Source: Neorhizobium tomejilense (GTDB lineage: Bacteria; Pseudomonadota; Alphaproteobacteria; Rhizobiales; Rhizobiaceae). Taken from it: a stretch of DNA of 64,000 nt. The position numbers were made by a program, and so were the translations under genes. Under the pieces are notes generated by a model, which saw nothing but the letters and a program-made list of their open reading frames with translations, ran no database searches and was not told the DNA's origin. Positions 51,744 through 63,339 of the stretch are shown here, in pieces. Location: positions 62,001 through 126,000 of the forward strand of contig PVBG01000013.1 in NCBI GenBank assembly GCA_002968845.1, in the 5' to 3' direction. Numbering within the stretch: the stretch's first letter is position 1; the number at the start of each line of letters is the position of its first letter.

Positions 51744-52194
51744 CGAGGCACTTTTTCTCGAGCTAGGCGCAGTCAACCAGTATTGGCTGCATTATCGCCT
51801 GCTGGACGATTGGGGCTTCAAGAAGCTCGCGAAAAAAGAGCGGGCGGAATCGATCGAAGAAATGCATCATGCCGATCGTCTCATCGATCGCATCATCTTT
51901 CTCGAAGGCCACCCCAACCTGCAGACGCTTGCCCCGCTGCGCATCGGCCAGAACGTCAAGGAAGTCCTGGAGGCCGATCTTGCCGGCGAATATGATGCCC
52001 GCACGGCCTACAAGGCTTCCCGCGATATCTGTCACGCGGCCGGCGACTACGTCTCGATGAAGCTCTTCGAAGAGCTTCTGATGGACGAGGAAGGCCATAT
52101 CGACTTCCTCGAAACCCAACTCGATCTGCTGGCAAAAATCGGCGAGGAGCGCTACGGCCTCCTCAACGCGGAATCCGCGGATTCTGCCGAATAA
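51709..52194 (+). CDS. bfr: Bacterioferritin
   Basis: With the TTG start at 51709 the 161-residue protein has every canonical residue at its standard number: E18, E51, M52 (haem ligand), H54. It also has the later [22 protein letters not shown] and [17 protein letters not shown] with the second ferroxidase set. It stores iron as a 24-subunit shell with haem. The TTG follows GGAG by eight bases. An in-frame ATG eight codons earlier would overlap bfd more. The bfd-bfr overlap ties export of electrons to storage. Confidence 0.94.
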   Translation: MKGDSKVIERLNEALFLELGAVNQYWLHYRLLDDWGFKKLAKKERAESIEEMHHADRLIDRIIFLEGHPNLQTLAPLRIGQNVKEVLEADLAGEYDARTAYKASRDICHAAGDYVSMKLFEELLMDEEGHIDFLETQLDLLAKIGEERYGLLNAESADSAE

Positions 52195-52212
52195 TCAGCT
52201 GCACCTGAACAT

Positions 52213-52248
52213 AAAAACCCGGCGAAGCATCCGCTTCGCCGGGTTTTT
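52213..52248 (+). terminator. Strong bidirectional terminator after bfr
   Basis: AAAAACCCGGCGAAGC and GCTTCGCCGGGTTTTT form a perfect 16-bp stem with a 4-base loop. T-runs on both strands suit the convergent bfr and rppH genes. Confidence 0.95.
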
Positions 52249-52309
52249 CATTTCGCCCACGAAGCTGGTTCACATGGAAGCCGACCGAAACGGAGGCCCG
52301 CTCCGCGGG

Positions 52310-52855
52310 TCAGAGCCGTTCGGTCGCCACTTTGGCCAGATGGGTGAACTCCGCGACGACCCGATCGTAGACAGCGCGCTTGAAGGGCACGATCAGGCCG
52401 GGAAGGTCCGCCATCGGCTTCCATTCCCAGGCATCGAACTCCGGCGCATGTCCGCCAGGCGGCGGGTTGATGGCAATCTCGCTTTCGTCGCCGTCGAAGC
52501 GGAAGGCGAACCAGCGCTGGGTCTGGCCGCGATATTTTCCTTTCAGCCCGATGCCGATCAGATGTGCGGGCAGATCGTAATTGATCCAATCCTGCGCCTC
52601 GGCAAGCAGGGTGACGGAGCGCATCCCCGTTTCCTCGTAAAGCTCGCGATAGGCGGCGGGAAGCGGGTCTTCACCCTTGTCGATGCCGCCCTGCGGCATC
52701 TGCCAGAGCTGCGGCGAGCCGTCATATTCGCTGTTGCCCTGGCTGATGCGCCGGCCGGCCCAGACGAGGCCTGCGTGGTTCAGAACCATGATGCCGACGC
52801 AGGGGCGATAGGGAAGCTCCTCGGCGACGACCGAACGTTTGTCTTTTTTGCTCAT
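52310..52855 (-). CDS. rppH: RNA pyrophosphohydrolase
   Basis: The 181-residue protein has the Nudix box: GGIDKGEDP, followed by the [10 protein letters not shown] helix with the metal-binding glutamates. It starts with [11 protein letters not shown]. It removes pyrophosphate from mRNA 5' ends or hydrolyses dinucleoside polyphosphates (InvA/NudH type). I chose ATG 52855 with GGAG upstream. It follows the deacetylase gene by 16 bases in the same direction and ends before the bfr terminator. Length is close to other alphaproteobacterial RppH. Confidence 0.93.
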   Translation of the reverse strand: MSKKDKRSVVAEELPYRPCVGIMVLNHAGLVWAGRRISQGNSEYDGSPQLWQMPQGGIDKGEDPLPAAYRELYEETGMRSVTLLAEAQDWINYDLPAHLIGIGLKGKYRGQTQRWFAFRFDGDESEIAINPPPGGHAPEFDAWEWKPMADLPGLIVPFKRAVYDRVVAEFTHLAKVATERL

Positions 52856-52871
52856 GGATAACTCCGATCGA

Positions 52872-54071
52872 TTACGGTCCGACGCTTTCGCTCGCGAGCG
52901 ACGAGACGCCGACAATCTCGATACCGCGCTGCGAGGCTTCCTCGATCCATTGCCTTATCGCATCGATGCTCTCGTCGAAAGCCGAGGCGATGCCAATCGC
53001 CGTGCCCTTGCGGCCGGCTATGCGCTCCAGTTCGTCGAGCTTCTTGAGGATGGCGTCCTTCTGCAACTGCCCGTCAAGCGTCAGATCGCCAAAGGCATGG
53101 GGCAGTTCGATCGCCTTGGCAACGATCGCCGTCTTCGACTGCGCGGATGTCCCGTCGTCGAGGAAAAGCAGTCCCCGCTTGGAAATATCGCGCAGGACCG
53201 GCTCGAGCGCGCCGGCATCCGAGAGATAGCGGCCGCCGAGATAGTTCATCACGCCGGTATAGTTGGTAATCTCGCCCATGGCCCGGTGAAGGCGGCCGAG
53301 ATTATCCTTCGCTGACATCTTGGTCAGCAGCGTCCCAGGGCCGGGATCGTTTGCCGGGTAATCGAACGGTTCAAACGGCACCTGGATCAGGATTTCGTGG
53401 CCGGCGCGCCGGGCTTCCTGCATCCAGCGCTGCAGGCTGTTGCCGCTGACGGCAAAGGCGAGCGTCACTGTCGGCGGCAGGTCGCGGATCGCCCGCTGTG
53501 TGCCCGTCTGGCTGAGGCCAAGACCGCCGACGACGATCGCGACGCGGGTTCCGCGCGCGCCCGACCAGGGGCGCGCATATTGATCCATCGGCCGCTGCCC
53601 GCCAGGTCCGACAACAGGCAGCCGGCCATGGGGCGAATCCTCCAGAAGCGCGTCGTTGGGTTGGGCAGCCACGCGGGGGTCCTGGCCGATCCGCTGGGTG
53701 CCGATCATCACCGCTCCGCTGCCGTCGCGCGGACGGGGGGTATACTTGGTCACCACCGAACCGTCATCGGTGAGCGTCCGCTCGATATTGGCGCCGGAAC
53801 CGGGATCGGAACGAGGCATGCCGGCGGATGGCTGGGGCGCCGCGTTCGGGTCGGGTTTGGCGGAAGGCTGGGTCGGTTCGGGCTTGGAAGCAGGCGGAAT
53901 GTTGGAAGCGGTTTGCTTCAGGGCATCATCGCCGCGCATGGCGTAGAGCGAAAGCCCCAGGACACCAGCAACCGCCAGCATCGCGAAAACGACTGCGAGA
54001 GAAAACCTTCGGTTCCGTCGCCGAGCGGCCGGCCGGTTCTGTCCGAGCGGTGCATGGAGATCGGTGCCCAA
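52872..54071 (-). CDS. Divergent polysaccharide deacetylase family protein
   Basis: The 399-residue protein has a basic N-terminus, one membrane anchor (about residues 25-45) and a Pro/Ser-rich linker. The domain at about 170-399 begins [20 protein letters not shown], continues [20 protein letters not shown] and ends [20 protein letters not shown]. This is the DUF610 / YibQ-like divergent polysaccharide deacetylase family, likely periplasmic. Its place beside ctpA and the envC-like gene fits a role in envelope remodelling, which is an inference. It has an 87-base gap to ctpA and 16 bases to rppH. Confidence 0.88.
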   Translation of the reverse strand: MGTDLHAPLGQNRPAARRRNRRFSLAVVFAMLAVAGVLGLSLYAMRGDDALKQTASNIPPASKPEPTQPSAKPDPNAAPQPSAGMPRSDPGSGANIERTLTDDGSVVTKYTPRPRDGSGAVMIGTQRIGQDPRVAAQPNDALLEDSPHGRLPVVGPGGQRPMDQYARPWSGARGTRVAIVVGGLGLSQTGTQRAIRDLPPTVTLAFAVSGNSLQRWMQEARRAGHEILIQVPFEPFDYPANDPGPGTLLTKMSAKDNLGRLHRAMGEITNYTGVMNYLGGRYLSDAGALEPVLRDISKRGLLFLDDGTSAQSKTAIVAKAIELPHAFGDLTLDGQLQKDAILKKLDELERIAGRKGTAIGIASAFDESIDAIRQWIEEASQRGIEIVGVSSLASESVGP

Positions 54072-54158
54072 GGTCTGTTCCGCGTTTCTTCTGCAGATAC
54101 GAAGAACCGGCCAGCGAGACGTTTTCGACGCGTCACGCTGGCCGGCCCGATGATGTCT

Positions 54159-55493
54159 TTACTTCTTGATCGTGGCTGCCGCCGCCTTATCCGGGCTTGG
54201 CGGGAAGGACGGATCCTTCTTGGCGCCGCGGAAGAGGTCGAGTGCATAGTTGAGCTGGATGTCGTCCTTGGCTTCCGGCGGCACGTAGGCTGCGGAACCG
54301 GAACCCTCGTCGGTCTCGGCTGCACCCTGGATGTGGCCGCGCAGGCTGGATTCGCCCTCAGCCCGGATCTTGCCTTGCAGTTCCGCCGGCAGCGGCTGAT
54401 CGACCTTGATATCCGGCTGGATGCCGGTGCCCTGGATCGACTTGCCCGACGGCGTGTAATAGAGCGCGGTGGTCAGACGCAGCGCGCCGGCATCGCCGAG
54501 CGGGATGATCGTCTGAACCGAACCCTTGCCGAAGGAGCGCGTGCCGAGAACCGTGGCACGGCGCAGATCCTGGAGCGCACCGGCGACGATTTCCGAAGCG
54601 GAAGCCGAGCCGCCGTTGACAAGCACGATGACCGGCTTGCCGTCGGTCAGATCGCCTGGGCCGGCGTTGAAGCGGCGGGTCTCGTCGGCATTGCGGCCGC
54701 GGGTCGAAACCACTTCGCCACGTTCAAGGAAGGCGTCGGAAACGTTGATCGCCTGATCGAGCAGACCGCCCGGGTTGAGGCGGAGATCGAGCACGTAGCC
54801 CTTCAGCTTGTCGGCCGGGACATCCGCCTTGATCTTCTTGATCGCCTTTTCGAGGTCGTCATAGGTCTTCTCGGTGAAGGAGATGACGCGGACATAACCG
54901 ACATCGCCGCCTTCGACACGCGACTTCACGGCGCGGACCGCGATGATGTCGCGTACCACGGTGATGTCGAGCGGCTTGTCGGCGCCCTGACGAATGATCG
55001 TCAGTTTGATGGGGGTGTTGATGCCGCCGCGCATCTTCTCGACGGCTTCTTCGAGCTTCAGGCCGCGCACCGGCGCGCCATCGATCTCGGAGATGAAGTC
55101 GCCTGCCAGAATACCAGCCTTGGAAGCGGGCGTATCGTCGATCGGCGCGATGACCTTGACGAGTTCGTTCTCCATCGTCACCTCGATGCCGAGGCCGCCG
55201 AACTCGCCACGCGTCTGCGTGCGCATGTCTTCGGCATCCTTGGCATTCATGAAGCTCGAATGGGGGTCGAGCGAGGTCAGCATGCCGTTGATGGCGTTCT
55301 CGACCAGCTTTTCCTCATCCGGCGGCGTCACATACTGAGCGCGGACCCGTTCGAACACGTCGCCGAAGATTGACAATTCCCGGTAGGTCGAAGGGCCGGC
55401 GGCCTGCGCCGGCACACCGGCCGAATAAATCACGCTCATCGCGGTCGCACCCAAGAGTGCACCGACGATGACAAGAGAAGCCCTACGAATCAT
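54159..55493 (-). CDS. ctpA: Carboxy-terminal processing protease
   Basis: The 444-residue S41 protease has a signal-anchor start (IRRASLVIVGALLGATAM). A PDZ domain comes next (GGLGIEVTMENELVKVIAPIDD). The catalytic Ser is in VNGGSASASEIVAGAL and the Lys in RSFGKGSVQT, which form the Ser-Lys dyad. It cleaves periplasmic proteins and usually acts on peptidoglycan hydrolases or their regulators. I chose ATG 55493. Its start lies 11 bases inside the end of the upstream envC-like gene, so the two are coupled. Confidence 0.95.
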   Translation of the reverse strand: MIRRASLVIVGALLGATAMSVIYSAGVPAQAAGPSTYRELSIFGDVFERVRAQYVTPPDEEKLVENAINGMLTSLDPHSSFMNAKDAEDMRTQTRGEFGGLGIEVTMENELVKVIAPIDDTPASKAGILAGDFISEIDGAPVRGLKLEEAVEKMRGGINTPIKLTIIRQGADKPLDITVVRDIIAVRAVKSRVEGGDVGYVRVISFTEKTYDDLEKAIKKIKADVPADKLKGYVLDLRLNPGGLLDQAINVSDAFLERGEVVSTRGRNADETRRFNAGPGDLTDGKPVIVLVNGGSASASEIVAGALQDLRRATVLGTRSFGKGSVQTIIPLGDAGALRLTTALYYTPSGKSIQGTGIQPDIKVDQPLPAELQGKIRAEGESSLRGHIQGAAETDEGSGSAAYVPPEAKDDIQLNYALDLFRGAKKDPSFPPSPDKAAAATIKK

Positions 55494-56898
55494 TTCGTGC
55501 CCTTCCAGTTTCTTTCGAGGTCCACCACGGCTTGGAATCGAGCGGTGTGCCATCTTTTCGGAATTCAATGTAAAGCGTTGGACGATCTGTTTCCAGCGCC
55601 AATGCGGTTGCGCTTGCCACTCTTTTCTCACCCATCACGGCAATGGGTTCACCTGCGAAAACGAACTTGCCCTGCCGTGCATTCACAACGTCCATGCCGG
55701 TCAGAACCAGATGGTATCCATCTCCGGCATTGAGGATGATCATCTGTCCGTAACTCCGGAAGGCTCCGGCGAAAACCACCAGGCCGTCAGCCGGCGCCGT
55801 CACCACTGCACCCGCGTTCGAAGCAACAGTCATGCCTCTCGCCGTGTGCCCTGTCCCGTCGGCGTCGCCGAACCACCGCAATACATCTCCGGCGACCGGA
55901 AGCTCCAGCTTCTGCTTGAGGCTCGAAAACGCGTATGCGGGCGCAATGCGGTTTTTGTCAGGCACGCCGCTTTGGGCAAGCTGCTTTGCCCTTTCGCGCT
56001 CGGCGTCCGACATCATGCGCTGGCGTTCCTCCTCGGCGCGTGCCTGGTCGATCGCCTCGCGCACTGAGGCGATTTCGCCTTCGAACGACTGGATGAGGTT
56101 CTCGAGCGTGGTGGCGCGGCCGGCGAGCTCCTCGGAGCGGCGGCGCTCGGCGTCGAGATCGGCCGTGTTGCGCTTGTTCAACTTTTCGTTTTCTGCAAGC
56201 AGCAGGGCCATGCGCCGGTCCTCTTCGAGGCTCGCGGCAATGGTGGTGGAAACGGTGGTCTTCTCGGTCATCGCCAAGGCCTGGAGAGAAGCCAGGGACT
56301 GAAGGTCGGCAACGAGCTTGTCCGCCTCGTGGCGCATGCCGGGAACGACGGCGCCAAGGAGGATTGCGCTGCGAACGGAGGCGAGCGCATCATCCGGCGT
56401 CACCAGAAGTGCCGGAGGAGGATTGCGGCCCATGCGCTGCAGGGCGGCGAGCACTTCGGCGAGTACCGCGCGGCGGCCGCGCAGGGAGGTGCGGATACCG
56501 TCCTCCTTGAGCTTCAGTTCGGTGATCTTCTTTCCGCTGTCGAGGATCTTGGTTTCCAGGCTCTTGCGGCGTGCTGCCGAATCAATCAGCGCCTGGCGGA
56601 CATCGGCGGTGTTCTTCCTGATATCGGCGATGGTCTTTTCGATCGCGGCAGCCCTGTCGCCCGAAATCTTCATGCTCTTGGTCAGGACTTCGAGCTCGCC
56701 GCGGGTTTCGTTGCGGCGGCGCTGAAGATCGGCGGTGGGATCGACTGCTGCAGCCGGTGCCGCCTGCGGCGCCGTCGGCGAGGCCACGTTCTGCGCGCGG
56801 GCGGTATTGGGGATCTGAAGGGGCGGGACCAGCGCGAAACCGAGACCCGCCGCCAGAAGCAGCGCGCGCCGGTACGATGTGATCCTGATTGTCCGCAT
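55483..56898 (-). CDS. EnvC-like murein hydrolase activator (coiled coil plus LytM fold)
   Basis: The 471-residue protein has a signal sequence, a long coiled coil (about residues 55-310, with a leader of PTADLQRRRNETRGELEVLT) and a C-terminal LytM/M23 domain. In active LytM enzymes an H-x-x-x-D and an H-x-H bind zinc. Here the places read HTARGMTV and LYIEFR, so the ligands are lost. This matches EnvC-type activators of amidases rather than a peptidase. It overlaps ctpA by 11 bases. A matching amidase gene is not in the window. Confidence 0.9.
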   Translation of the reverse strand: MRTIRITSYRRALLLAAGLGFALVPPLQIPNTARAQNVASPTAPQAAPAAAVDPTADLQRRRNETRGELEVLTKSMKISGDRAAAIEKTIADIRKNTADVRQALIDSAARRKSLETKILDSGKKITELKLKEDGIRTSLRGRRAVLAEVLAALQRMGRNPPPALLVTPDDALASVRSAILLGAVVPGMRHEADKLVADLQSLASLQALAMTEKTTVSTTIAASLEEDRRMALLLAENEKLNKRNTADLDAERRRSEELAGRATTLENLIQSFEGEIASVREAIDQARAEEERQRMMSDAERERAKQLAQSGVPDKNRIAPAYAFSSLKQKLELPVAGDVLRWFGDADGTGHTARGMTVASNAGAVVTAPADGLVVFAGAFRSYGQMIILNAGDGYHLVLTGMDVVNARQGKFVFAGEPIAVMGEKRVASATALALETDRPTLYIEFRKDGTPLDSKPWWTSKETGRARNDS

Positions 56899-56989
56899 TC
56901 CCGCTCCGCTATTCGCCGGATCGAGAAAGCCTAAGCTGATTTGCCCGGCGAGGCCACAAACAACATCGTGTTTGAAGGTAAACGATCGT

Positions 56990-57472
56990 TTAAACCCTGT
57001 GATAGGGATGGCCCGAAAGAATGGTGACGGCGCGGTAGAGCTGTTCGGCGATCAGAATGCGGACCAGTTGATGAGGCCATGTCATCGAGCCGAGGTTGAG
57101 CACCATGTCGGCCCGTTCGCGCAAGTCCGGGTTGAGCCCGTCGGCGCCGCCGATCGCCAGCATCAGGTCGCGTTTGCCGCTGTCGCGATATCGGCCGATC
57201 GTGCCCGCAAAAGCCTCGCTGTCGAGTGTCTTGCCGCGTTCGTCGAGAAGAATGAGAACCGCGCCTTCGGGAAGCGCCTTTTCGAGCGCACCGGCTTCCT
57301 CGCGCTTGCGGGTATCGGCATTCGCCGCCCGGCTTTCCTGGATCTCGATCTGTTTCGACAATTCCAGACCCACCGCGGGGCCGGCCTTGGCGAAGCGGTC
57401 GAGATATCGGGACGCAAGCTCCTTCTCCGGTCCGGTCTTTAGCCGTCCCACGGCGAAAAGGCTTATTCGCAT
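56990..57472 (-). CDS. rlmH: 23S rRNA (pseudouridine-1915-N3) methyltransferase
   Basis: The 160-residue SPOUT protein has MRISLFAVGRLKTGPE, then the SAM knot text LLDERGKTLDSEAFA and AIGGADGLNPDLRERAD, and it ends with RAVTILSGHPYHRV. It methylates pseudouridine 1915 in helix 69 of 23S rRNA. I chose ATG 57472. The extra 18 residues upstream do not fit. It lies 108 bases after rsfS, the usual RsfS-RlmH neighbours. The length is standard (about 155-160). Confidence 0.96.
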   Translation of the reverse strand: MRISLFAVGRLKTGPEKELASRYLDRFAKAGPAVGLELSKQIEIQESRAANADTRKREEAGALEKALPEGAVLILLDERGKTLDSEAFAGTIGRYRDSGKRDLMLAIGGADGLNPDLRERADMVLNLGSMTWPHQLVRILIAEQLYRAVTILSGHPYHRV

Positions 57473-57580
57473 GTCCTGATCCGTTGATTTTGGGGCCGAA
57501 AATTCCACCTTGCGGCGAGTTCGCACCCAGCCGCGTGATTTCGACCTCAGTCCGACCGGTTCAGGACATGCCCGAACCCG

Positions 57581-58012
57581 TCAGTGCAGCAGCGTGCCTT
57601 CCTGGATATCCGGCGTCGCCCACATCTTTTCGATGTTGTAGAACGCGCGGATTTCAGGCCGGAACACGTGGACGATGATGTCGCCGGTGTCAATGAGCAC
57701 CCAGTCACCGGTCTCCTGTCCTTCGACGCGGGCGGTTCCCAGCCCCTCGTCCTTCAGGTCGGAAATCAGGTGATCGCTGATGGCCATGACATGCCGGTTC
57801 GATCGTCCGGAGACAACGACCATGTAGTCCCCGAGCGCTGATTTTCCAGCAATGTTGATGGTGACAATCTCTTCAGCTTTGGAGTCCTCGAGACTTGCGA
57901 GGACCAGTTCGAGAGCGCGGGCGGCAGCATCGGCGCCACGTTCCAGGCTCTGCGGGAGAACGGAGGCCGTCCTGCCCTTGGCGTGTACTGTTGTCAGGGT
58001 TTGTCCTTTCAT
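57581..58012 (-). CDS. rsfS: Ribosomal silencing factor RsfS
   Basis: The product is about 143 residues. It has the RsfS core ALELVLASLEDSKAEEIVTINIAG, then the most conserved GDYMVVVSGRSNRHVMAISD and VEGQETGDWVLIDTGDIIVHVF, with the late YNIEKMWA. It binds uL14 and blocks joining of subunits when nutrients fall. The N-terminus is uncertain. ATG 58012 and GTG 58033 both fit and neither has a strong ribosome binding site. It lies 150 bases after nadD in the nadD-rsfS-rlmH order found in most bacteria. Confidence 0.93.
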   Translation of the reverse strand: MKGQTLTTVHAKGRTASVLPQSLERGADAAARALELVLASLEDSKAEEIVTINIAGKSALGDYMVVVSGRSNRHVMAISDHLISDLKDEGLGTARVEGQETGDWVLIDTGDIIVHVFRPEIRAFYNIEKMWATPDIQEGTLLH

Positions 58013-58162
58013 CCGGGTAACAGCAACAGGCACTTGAAGCGAATCCGATTCACGCTCGGCCGCTGTATTAAAGGTGGCATCGAATTCTTAATCTTTCAAG
58101 AGAGCGTCCGAAAAGGTGATAGAAAGATGTAGACCCCTTTCGTCGCAGCAGCTCGGCCGATG

Positions 58163-58795
58163 CTAGTCCGATTTCTGGTCGTTTGCGGCGCGGATCGCCG
58201 TGGAGCTCAGCGCCGAACGCGGGCCGTGGATGAAGGTCCAGGCCGGCGCGCGCCGCTTCCAGAGCGTGCCCGCGTCATCCTCGTCCACCCGGGCATAATC
58301 GAAGGTGCGGGCCATTTTCGACGACAGGAACGACAGCGTCGCTCCCGGCCGGTCGATGACGGCGATCGGGAAGGTCGAGGCGATCGTCTGCCATTTCTGC
58401 CAGAGATGGAAGGTTTTCAGGCTGTCGGCGCCCATCACCCAGACAAAATGCACGAGCGGGTTCCTGGCCTTCACGAAGGAGAGCGTATCGGCGGTATAGG
58501 ATCCGCCGAGCGTCTTCTCAAAGGCGGTAATCTTGATGCGCGGGTCGTCGATCAGCTTTTCGCTCATCGTCAACCGATCGTCCAGCGAAGCAAGCTCGGA
58601 GCGGCTTTTCAGCGGGTTGCCCGGGGTCACCATCCACCAGAGCTGGTCGAGGCCGAGCCGGCGAAGCGCGATCTCGGCGACCAGGAGGTGACCCTCATGC
58701 GGCGGATTGAACGAACCGCCGAACAGGCCGACGGCCATGCCCCGTTCGGCATGCGGCATGACCAGATATCGGCGGTCGATCGTCTCTTCGGACAC
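58163..58795 (-). CDS. nadD: Nicotinate-nucleotide adenylyltransferase
   Basis: The 210-residue protein has the nucleotidyltransferase GLFGGSFNPPHEGHL with the H-x-G-H pair, then WWMVTPGNPLK. The closing PRSALSSTAIR is the S-S-T-x-I-R motif. It adenylates nicotinate mononucleotide to deamido-NAD. The GTG at 58795 is six bases beyond the proA stop. An ATG 12 codons later (58759) is a good alternative. It continues the proB-proA operon. Confidence 0.94.
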   Translation of the reverse strand: MSEETIDRRYLVMPHAERGMAVGLFGGSFNPPHEGHLLVAEIALRRLGLDQLWWMVTPGNPLKSRSELASLDDRLTMSEKLIDDPRIKITAFEKTLGGSYTADTLSFVKARNPLVHFVWVMGADSLKTFHLWQKWQTIASTFPIAVIDRPGATLSFLSSKMARTFDYARVDEDDAGTLWKRRAPAWTFIHGPRSALSSTAIRAANDQKSD

Positions 58796-58801
58796 GCGCG
58801 G

Positions 58802-60077
58802 TCAGGGCCGGATCTGGCCGGTGCCGTGCACCCGGTATTTGAACGAGGTCAGCTGCTCAACGCCGACCGGGCCGCGCGCATGCATCTTGCCGGTCGAAAT
58901 GCCGATCTCGCCGCCCATGCCGAACTCGCCGCCATCGGCGAACTGGGTGGAGGCATTGTGCAGCAGGATCGCTGAGTCGAGTTCGTTGAAGAAACGGGAG
59001 ACGACTTCAGGATCCTCGGCGATTACCGCCTCCGTATGGTTCGAGGAATAGGCGTTGATGTGGCGGATGGCGCCGGAAATGCCGTCGACGATCGCAACCG
59101 AGATGACCGCGTCGAGATATTCGGTGCGCCAGTCCTCTTCCGTCGCAGGCTTGAAGCCCGGAAACACCTTGAGGACGGCCGCCGAGGCGCGAATTTCGCA
59201 GCCGGCCTCCGTCAGTGCTTCAAGGACCGGCATCAGATGCGTGCCGATCCCGGCACTGTCGACCAGCAAGGTCTCAGCCGCTCCGCAGACGCCGGTGCGG
59301 CGCATCTTGGCGTTGACGATGATCTTCTTGGCCATTTCCAGGTCCGCGGAGGCGTCCAAGTAGATATGGCAGAGGCCTTCAAGATGGGCGAAGACCGGCA
59401 CACGCGCCTCGTTCTGGACGCGGGCGACGAGGCTCTTGCCCCCACGCGGCACAATCACGTCGATCGCGCCATCGAGGCCCGACAGCATGGCGCCGACGGC
59501 GGCGCGGTCGGTGGTCGGCACGATCTGGATCGCGTGTTCCGGAAGGCCCGCCGCCTTCAGGCCGGCGACGAGGCAATCGTGGATCGCCTCCGAGGACCGG
59601 GCCGAATCGGAACCGCCGCGCAGGATCACGGCATTGCCGGCCTTGAGGCAGAGCGCGCCGGCATCGGCGGTGACGTTCGGCCGGCTTTCATAGATCACGC
59701 CGATGACGCCGAGCGGTGTGCGGACACGCTCGATATGGAGCCCGTTCGGACGGTCCCAGGCGGCGATGACTTCACCGACCGGATCCTTGAACTCGGCGAT
59801 CTCGCGCAGCGCCTGCGCCATGCCGGCGATCGACTTTTCGGTCAGCGTCAGCCGATCGATGAACGACGGCAGAAGATCCTTGCCCTCGACCTGTTTCAGA
59901 TCCGCGGCATTGGCGGCGAGGATCTTGTCCCTGTTGCCAAGGATCGCGTCCGCCATGGCCTGGAGCGCCTTATTCTTTGCTTCGGTCGAAGCCGTTGCGA
60001 GCTCGCGGGTCGCAGCCTTCGCATTGCGACCTATCTCGCCCATCACGGCGGCGACGTCGCCTGCCTTTGCAACCATA

Positions 60078-60085
<8 letters not shown>
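58802..60085 (-). CDS. proA: Gamma-glutamyl phosphate reductase
   Basis: The 427-residue protein has the aldehyde dehydrogenase fold, with [31 protein letters not shown] and the catalytic cysteine in [17 protein letters not shown]. The family signature is the late [20 protein letters not shown]. It reduces gamma-glutamyl phosphate to glutamate semialdehyde in proline synthesis. I chose ATG 60085, nine bases after GGAGG. Another ATG at 60094 directly touches that site. It overlaps the end of proB by eight bases. Confidence 0.96.
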
Positions 60086-62335
<2,250 letters not shown>

Positions 62336-62428
62336 TTAGTCGGGATGCCTGTCGCTTTAGGTAGGGCGCTCAGTGCATGTCGATAGGGGTTTCGATATCG
62401 TCGGTTGGGGCGGAGGTCAAAGAATATC

Positions 62429-63292
62429 ATGAAGTTCGTCAGCTATAACATTCAATACGGGGTCGGCATGGATGGCGTGTTCGATCCCGAACGCATCGCC
62501 GCGAGTATCGAGGGAGCGGATGTGATCGCGCTTCAGGAAGTGACCCGCGGTTTCCCCAGGAATGGCCATGTGGATCTTGTCGCCCGCTTCTCGGATCTGT
62601 TTCCGGACCATTTCCATGTCTATGGCGCACCTTGCGACCTGCTGCTCGACGTCTCGGTCGAGAACGGCCGCCGCATCGAGCGCCGCTCCCAGTTCGGCAA
62701 CATGATCCTTTCGCGCTGGCCGATCCTTGCCACCCGCCATCTTCTGCTGCCCCGCAGCCGCACCGTCGAGATGCTCAACCTGCAGCGCGGCGCGCTGGAA
62801 GCGGTCATCGTTGCACCCGGTGGGCCGCTTCGGGTCTATTCCGTCCACCTCGATCATGTTTCTGGCGATGAACGGCTCGGCCAGATCCGTTATCTCAAGG
62901 AGCGGGTGCTGAACTTCGTCTCCGAGGGCGGCTCGCTCACCGGCGGCGCCGAAGAGGGGTTCCCCGATCTGCCGCTGCCGGAGGATTTCCTGCTGATGGG
63001 GGATTTCAACATGGAGCCGGAATCGACGGAATATATCGCCCTGGCCGGCCAGCGAGACCGTTATTACGGCCGCATCCTGCGCGCCAACGAACCCGTCGAC
63101 GTGCTGGACCGCCTTGGGTCGATAACGCCGGAGACCTATACCTGGGCGAAGCCGCCGGGCGACGGGCCGATAAAGATGCATCTCGATCATTGCTTCGTGA
63201 ATGCCGGGCTGGTGCCGCGGCTGAAAAACGCCTGGATCGACAACGAGGCGCCTGGTTCCGACCATTTCCCGGTCTGGGTCGAGGTCGAGTGA
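62429..63292 (+). CDS. Endonuclease/exonuclease/phosphatase (EEP) family protein
   Basis: The 287-residue protein has the EEP marks: MKFVSYNIQYGVG, ADVIALQEV, VYSVHLDHVSGDERLGQI, LLMGDFNMEPES and the closing APGSDHFPVW with the catalytic S-D-H. It binds a divalent metal and hydrolyses phosphodiester or phosphomonoester bonds. The substrate is not clear. It has no signal peptide, so it is cytoplasmic. The ATG at 62429 is the family start. An ATG eight codons earlier is possible. It diverges from obgE. Confidence 0.92.
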   Translation: MKFVSYNIQYGVGMDGVFDPERIAASIEGADVIALQEVTRGFPRNGHVDLVARFSDLFPDHFHVYGAPCDLLLDVSVENGRRIERRSQFGNMILSRWPILATRHLLLPRSRTVEMLNLQRGALEAVIVAPGGPLRVYSVHLDHVSGDERLGQIRYLKERVLNFVSEGGSLTGGAEEGFPDLPLPEDFLLMGDFNMEPESTEYIALAGQRDRYYGRILRANEPVDVLDRLGSITPETYTWAKPPGDGPIKMHLDHCFVNAGLVPRLKNAWIDNEAPGSDHFPVWVEVE

Positions 63293-63296
63293 GTGA

Positions 63297-63330
63297 TCCG
63301 GCGGAGTTTCCTTCGCCGGACCTTTGTTTT
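63297..63330 (+). terminator. Intrinsic terminator after the EEP gene
   Basis: TCCGGCGGAG pairs with CTTCGCCGGA (ten pairs, one G-T) with loop TTTC, followed by CCTTTGTTTT. It lies between the convergent EEP and GNAT genes. Confidence 0.75.
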
Positions 63331-63339
63331 ACCTGAGCG

